Assembly: GCA_934702165.1 (NCBI GenBank)
Contig: CAKUYG010000074.1
Span: forward strand, 1-9,497
Length of the DNA stretch: 9,497 nucleotides
Source: an uncultured Bacteroidales bacterium
GTDB lineage: Bacteria > Bacteroidota > Bacteroidia > Bacteroidales > UBA932
Direction of reading: 5' to 3'
A model generated the notes under the pieces. That model saw only the letters and a program-made list of their open reading frames with translations, did no database searches and was not told the DNA's origin. Positions 6,493 to 9,497 of this stretch are shown here, piece by piece (position 1 is the first letter of the stretch; every line of letters begins with the position of its first letter). The translations under genes were made by a program, and so were the position numbers.

Positions 6493-7656
6493 TCACCCGA
6501 TTTTCGACAAGGGATTTGACGGACCTGTCTGCATCGCGATCCAGAGCCCGAAGAATCTGTCGGAAACCGAATACGTTTTCTGGTTCATGGTCACCAGCTC
6601 CTTTTCAAGAAGTTTCTTCGCGGCAGCTTGAACCGAACTCGCCGAAGACAGGCTGTGTCGACGTATGAATGCAGAAGAAGTGATTGCTGAAGCCTCGCCG
6701 TCAAGTGCTATCGCATAGAGGAGCTCTTTCTGTTTCTCCGGCACATTCGACAGTATCTCCCGGAACACGGTATCGTATGAATCGATGAGCGCGCTTATAG
6801 CTGTACGGATAGTGTCCATAGTACATGAATCCCCTTGAGGAGTATCGGCAAACGACTCGTTGAAAGTTTTCTGGACATAGAATGTATGTCCTCCAAAGAA
6901 ATCGTATACGGCTCCTGCTTCGCTCTCGGCAATGCTCTTTCCGAACTTGCTGAAGTTCCCGACTATGAAACGGACATATTCATCTCGCGCTATCGCCTTC
7001 AGTTCAAGCACGTCCGCACTCCTGTAAAACGGATGGTTCGACGAGAGGAACATCTCTTGCATCATATGCCTCTCGCTTCCGGCAAAGATAAAGTGGCAGT
7101 TTCCGCAATTCTGGATATGGCCGCGAAGAAGTGCCTCGACATTCTTTTCCGGATATTTGGCTATCTGCTGAAACTCGTCTATGGCGATGATGCAAGGCTT
7201 GTCCGCATCTTCCAAATAACGGAAAATCTCATCAAGCATAAAATCCGGCCGTTCAATGTCCCCCAGTTCTATGCTGAACACAGGAAGCCCGGTAGCCGGG
7301 TCAAATCCGAATTTACCGCTGATTGACTTGAGTGTCTGGAGGAAGAATGTAGCCATCTTGCGGCTGCGCGGCTTAAGCGTCTCATATATTGCTTTGCCGA
7401 GTACATACGTGAATTCCCGCAGGCTTGAGGTGTGGAGGATATCTATAAAAAACGTATAGTAACTGTCACAGATCTCATCTTTCCCGAAACAGTAGCGTAT
7501 CAGACCCGTCTTCCCCATACGCCTTGGGGATATGAGAACCATATTGTTACCGTTGATGACAGATTTTACAAGCCGCGCGGACTCCGTGACTCTGTCACAG
7601 AAATATTCCGGTTCCATCTTACCGGAAACGATGAACGGATTAATATTCTTGGCCAT
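6493..7656 (-). CDS. P-loop ATPase of the archaeal-type AAA family (COG1672 / ATPase_2-like)
   Basis: A complete 387-residue protein. The N-terminus NPFIVSGKMEPEYFCDR (6-22) followed by the Walker A segment SPRRMGKTG (43-51) is the signature of a family repeated many times in Bacteroidales genomes. The Walker B is CIIAIDEFQQ with Asp160 and Glu161, and FAGSERH (191-197) is a sensor-1-like strand. Residues from about 300 to the end (EKQKELLYAIA, SSASSVQAAAKKLLEKELV, YSVSDRFFGLWI) look like a winged-helix DNA-binding domain. The DUF234 nuclease-like extension found in some relatives is absent. ATP-dependent action on DNA or on a partner protein is plausible; no cellular role is established that I can name. 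The ATG at 7656 follows a good promoter with a leader of about 13 bases. By eye the G+C is lower than in the surrounding genes, which could mean separate acquisition. Confidence 0.9.
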   Translation of the reverse strand: MAKNINPFIVSGKMEPEYFCDRVTESARLVKSVINGNNMVLISPRRMGKTGLIRYCFGKDEICDSYYTFFIDILHTSSLREFTYVLGKAIYETLKPRSRKMATFFLQTLKSISGKFGFDPATGLPVFSIELGDIERPDFMLDEIFRYLEDADKPCIIAIDEFQQIAKYPEKNVEALLRGHIQNCGNCHFIFAGSERHMMQEMFLSSNHPFYRSADVLELKAIARDEYVRFIVGNFSKFGKSIAESEAGAVYDFFGGHTFYVQKTFNESFADTPQGDSCTMDTIRTAISALIDSYDTVFREILSNVPEKQKELLYAIALDGEASAITSSAFIRRHSLSSASSVQAAAKKLLEKELVTMNQKTYSVSDRFFGLWIAMQTGPSNPLSKIG

Positions 7657-7674
7657 GGTATATACGTTTTATTG

Positions 7675-7706
7675 CAAATGTAATTATTTAAAACGCATAA
7701 TGCAAA
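7675..7706 (-). promoter_or_regulatory. Bacteroides-type promoter of the COG1672-like ATPase gene
   Basis: On the minus strand TTTG (7706-7703), a 20-bp A+T-rich spacer and TACATTTG (7682-7675) match the -33/-7 consensus at the right spacing. Transcription should begin near 7669-7671, giving a leader of roughly 13 bases before the ATG at 7656. Confidence 0.78.
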
Positions 7707-7761
7707 TCAAATAATACCACAATGCATCACAGCCGCCTCTTTGCAGGCTGGGAGAGCTTCT

Positions 7762-7794
7762 CACGGTGGCTACACGGTGACGATCCGGTGGCGG
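7762..7794. repeat. Three CGGTGRC heptamers spaced 11 bp apart
   Basis: CGGTGGC at 7764-7770, CGGTGAC at 7775-7781 and CGGTGGC at 7786-7792 form a tandem array with an exact 11-bp period, about one turn of DNA. The array lies 58 bp or more upstream of the -33 element of the ATPase promoter, so it could be a multi-site operator. With three short copies, chance is possible. Confidence 0.5.
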
Positions 7795-7894
7795 ATAACT
7801 GTCTGACTATCAAGCAAAAGAGGACTTCGCCTCCCCGCAAATCAGCATAGGCAAATAAGCTTTCTCATTGACAATCAGCTTATTATCCGCCACC
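7787..7894. repeat. 12-bp perfect inverted repeat enclosing 84 bp
   Basis: GGTGGCGGATAA at 7787-7798 is the exact reverse complement of TTATCCGCCACC at 7883-7894. The match stops at both ends. The left arm shares its first bases with the third CGGTGGC heptamer. The right arm overlaps an inner 8-bp inverted repeat (7854-7861/7877-7884) by two bases, so the two structures cannot form fully together. No coding content for mobility lies between the arms. Confidence 0.6.
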
Positions 7895-8002
7895 TGCCAA
7901 ATCAAGAAAACACTCTCTTTCTGTGCAATCTGATACGTCAAGAGCAGGGAAAGGTGCCGGGGAAAGGTAGGGGTAAAAACAGCCGAAAACAGCCCAAAAT
8001 AC

Positions 8003-8032
8003 CCCAACCTCCGCGCCGGGAGGAAAGTTGGG
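8003..8032 (-). terminator. Strong hairpin after the nuclease-like gene, likely transcription end
   Basis: On the minus strand CCCAA, a 4-base bulge and CCTCC (8032-8019) pair with GGAGG and TTGGG (8012-8003) around a 6-base loop. The stem begins 31 bases after the stop codon of the nuclease-like gene. T-rich but interrupted sequence follows (ATTTT, then GGCTGTTTT twice), so termination is plausible though not of the classic form. Confidence 0.45.
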
Positions 8033-8063
8033 AGATGCAGCACTGCCGGCGCACTCGGGCGCC

Positions 8064-9497
8064 TCAACTTCTGTCGGCTTTCCAGCCGTCAACGGTGCGG
8101 GTCTGGGAGGAGAAATTGATGCCGAGTTTGATTATCTCCTTGCCACTTGAGAGGAACGGCCTGTCGTAGCCCTTCGCCTCTATCTGTTTCAGTGCTTCTT
8201 CCGGCGAGAGGTCGCGCTTCAGTTCGATGATATAGACATATTTGTCGGTGTCAAAGACTATGTCTATCCGCCCGTTGGAGGTGCGGTACTCCGTCTTGAC
8301 ATAAAGTCCCATCATCTTGAGCATCACGGACATCGTGTTCTGAAAATAAAGCTCCAGGTCGCCCTGAATCTCGTAGCTGTTGTCCGAGAGGAACGAGGTG
8401 AACCGGTCCATGAAGCCCTGCACGTCGCCTTTCTCAATGTCGCGGACAAACTGGTACACCGAGAATTCCCCCTGAATCAGGGCAGGAGCATACAACTGGC
8501 TCAGTGAGTTCAGAAAACCGGCCTTGACCTCCTCATTAGGATAATCGAGATTGTAGGTTTTGAAGCGTTCATCGTAGCACGTGATGGTCAGGTAGCCGGT
8601 CTGGTACATCAGAGTTATCGGCGCCGGGGCCACGTAGTTCGCTCCTGTCAGTGTCTCTACCGGAACATCATCTTTTGAGATGTTGTCCAGGTTACATTTG
8701 ATCTGCTTGAGGTAGCGGACAAGGAATGTCGGGGTACCGGTCTCGAACCAGTACATGCGGAACCTGTTTGCCTTGAACGTATTAAGCAGGCTGAAAGGAT
8801 TATAAACCCCTGAAGCGCTCTCATTGAAATGATAGCCGTCATACATCGTCTTGAGCTTGGCGTAGCACTCCTCCCGGCTCATCCGGCAGGCTTCGGCCAA
8901 CTCCGTCACGCTCCCGTCGAAGTATTCCTTCAACTCCGACTCCGACACGCCGCAGATGTCCGAAAAACCAAGATCCATCGAGATGTCGTTGAGGTTGTTG
9001 AGTCCGCTGAATATGCTCATCTTCCCGAGTTTGGTGACTCCCGTGAGGAAGGCGAAACGGATGAACTCGTCCTTTCCCTTGATGACGCTGTAGAAGCCTT
9101 GAAGCTCGCGGCGGAACGCATCCATGAGAACCTGGTCGTCGATGTTGTCCACTATCGGCTTGTCGTATTCGTCGATGAGGATCACCACTTTGCGCCCAGT
9201 CTTGCGGTATGCAGCGTCGATGACGGCCTTGAATCTGGCTGCCGGCTCAGTGAATTCTTCGTCCTTACCGTACGTCCTTTCCCATCCCGACAGGTGAAGG
9301 GTCAGATTCTCCCGCAAATCATCCACCGAAGTATACCTGCTCCCCGTCAGATCCAGATGCAGCACCGGATACTCGAGCCACTCTTTCTCCAGCGCCTCCA
9401 TGGCCAGACCCTTGAAAAGTTCCTTTCTACCACGGAAATAAGCTTCCATCGTCGAGACAAGAAGGCTCTTCCCGAAGCGGCGCGGCCGGCTCAGGAA
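8064..9497 (-). CDS. AAA-ATPase-like / PD-(D/E)XK nuclease-like protein (DUF1703 type), N-terminus outside window
   Basis: The frame is open to the window edge: the 16 codons before the ATG at 9449 read FLSRPRRFGKSLLVST, which contains the Walker A segment of the AAA-ATPase-like family. The ATG at 9449 is therefore internal, and about 30-40 residues are missing. The visible part has 477 residues. The ATPase domain shows Walker B VVILIDEYDKPI (about 104-115 of the visible part) and FAFLTGVTKLGKMSIFSGLNNL, a family hallmark. The C-terminal domain has GRIDIVFDTDKYVYIIELK, giving the Asp and the Glu-x-Lys of a PD-(D/E)XK nuclease fold (Asp396, Glu409 and Lys411 counted from the 9449 ATG), then ALKQIEAKGYDRPF and GINFSSQTR. 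All expected motif residues are present, so it looks intact. Such genes occur in many copies in Bacteroidales; their role is not established, and both defence-related and mobile-element-like roles are only guesses. Confidence 0.92.
   Translation of the reverse strand, partial: FLSRPRRFGKSLLVSTMEAYFRGRKELFKGLAMEALEKEWLEYPVLHLDLTGSRYTSVDDLRENLTLHLSGWERTYGKDEEFTEPAARFKAVIDAAYRKTGRKVVILIDEYDKPIVDNIDDQVLMDAFRRELQGFYSVIKGKDEFIRFAFLTGVTKLGKMSIFSGLNNLNDISMDLGFSDICGVSESELKEYFDGSVTELAEACRMSREECYAKLKTMYDGYHFNESASGVYNPFSLLNTFKANRFRMYWFETGTPTFLVRYLKQIKCNLDNISKDDVPVETLTGANYVAPAPITLMYQTGYLTITCYDERFKTYNLDYPNEEVKAGFLNSLSQLYAPALIQGEFSVYQFVRDIEKGDVQGFMDRFTSFLSDNSYEIQGDLELYFQNTMSVMLKMMGLYVKTEYRTSNGRIDIVFDTDKYVYIIELKRDLSPEEALKQIEAKGYDRPFLSSGKEIIKLGINFSSQTRTVDGWKADRS

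Larger units (their letters stand above)
7707..8063. other. Spacer between the two ATPase genes, no convincing gene, rich in short repeats
   Basis: Together with the promoter next to it this is the only stretch over 300 bases without a supported gene. It contains three CGGTGRC heptamers 11 bp apart, a 12-bp inverted repeat, an 8-bp inverted repeat (AATAAGCT at 7854-7861 with AGCTTATT at 7877-7884), the direct repeat GGGAAAGGT (7947-7955 and 7960-7968), two adjacent copies of AAAACAGCC with a 10-bp period (7976-7995) and a strong hairpin at 8003-8032. An open frame of 85 codons crosses it on the minus strand but starts only with TTG. No transposase, tRNA-like cloverleaf or target-site duplication was found. 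Confidence 0.6.

Noticed and set aside
7810..8067. 85-codon minus-strand frame between the two ATPase genes
   Set aside because: It begins with TTG overlapping the nuclease-like stop, has no ATG until close to its end, and its first half is low-complexity, proline/arginine-rich and unlike a protein. The last ~42 residues look somewhat more protein-like, so a gene remnant cannot be excluded, but nothing was recognised.

Overview
The window comes from a member of the Bacteroidota, most likely of the order Bacteroidales. The evidence is a SusC/SusD outer-membrane pair, A-rich start regions without a strong Shine-Dalgarno, promoters of the Bacteroides type (TTTG or TTG, 19-20 bp, TAnnTTTG), and two ATPase families common in Bacteroidales genomes. 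All convincing genes lie on the minus strand, so transcription runs from high to low coordinates. The window is cut inside a gene at both ends.

Region 1 (about 1-5310) is part of a polysaccharide utilisation locus. In transcription order it holds an ECF-type sigma factor, a GH88 unsaturated glucuronyl hydrolase lipoprotein, a SusC-type TonB-dependent transporter and the first 168 residues of a SusD-type binding lipoprotein. The gaps are only 7, 20 and 12 bases, which suggests one operon. SusD and SusC would bind and import acidic oligosaccharides at the outer membrane. GH88 would remove the unsaturated uronic acid that a polysaccharide lyase leaves on such oligosaccharides. No lyase is visible here, so the parent polymer (glycosaminoglycan, ulvan or similar) cannot be named. 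No FecR-type anti-sigma gene lies next to the sigma gene, and this SusC has no N-terminal signalling (STN) domain, so the usual trans-envelope switch is missing from the visible part.

Region 2 (5345-6374) is a self-contained unit: a membrane-anchored alpha/beta hydrolase with its own promoter and a clear rho-independent terminator. The terminator separates it from the sigma operon and also shows that the sigma gene starts at 5278, not further upstream.

Region 3 (about 6449-9497) holds two unrelated P-loop ATPase genes. One is a COG1672-like ATPase with a probable C-terminal winged helix. The other is an AAA-ATPase-like/PD-(D/E)XK nuclease-like protein whose N-terminus lies beyond the window. 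They are separated by roughly 400 bases without a convincing gene, containing a clean promoter, inverted repeats and three heptamers spaced 11 bp apart. No tRNA, rRNA, CRISPR array, transposase or integrase was recognised. Most of the window is ordinary for this group. The points most worth checking are the regulatory arrangement of the sigma/GH88/SusCD operon and the structured spacer at 7762-8032.
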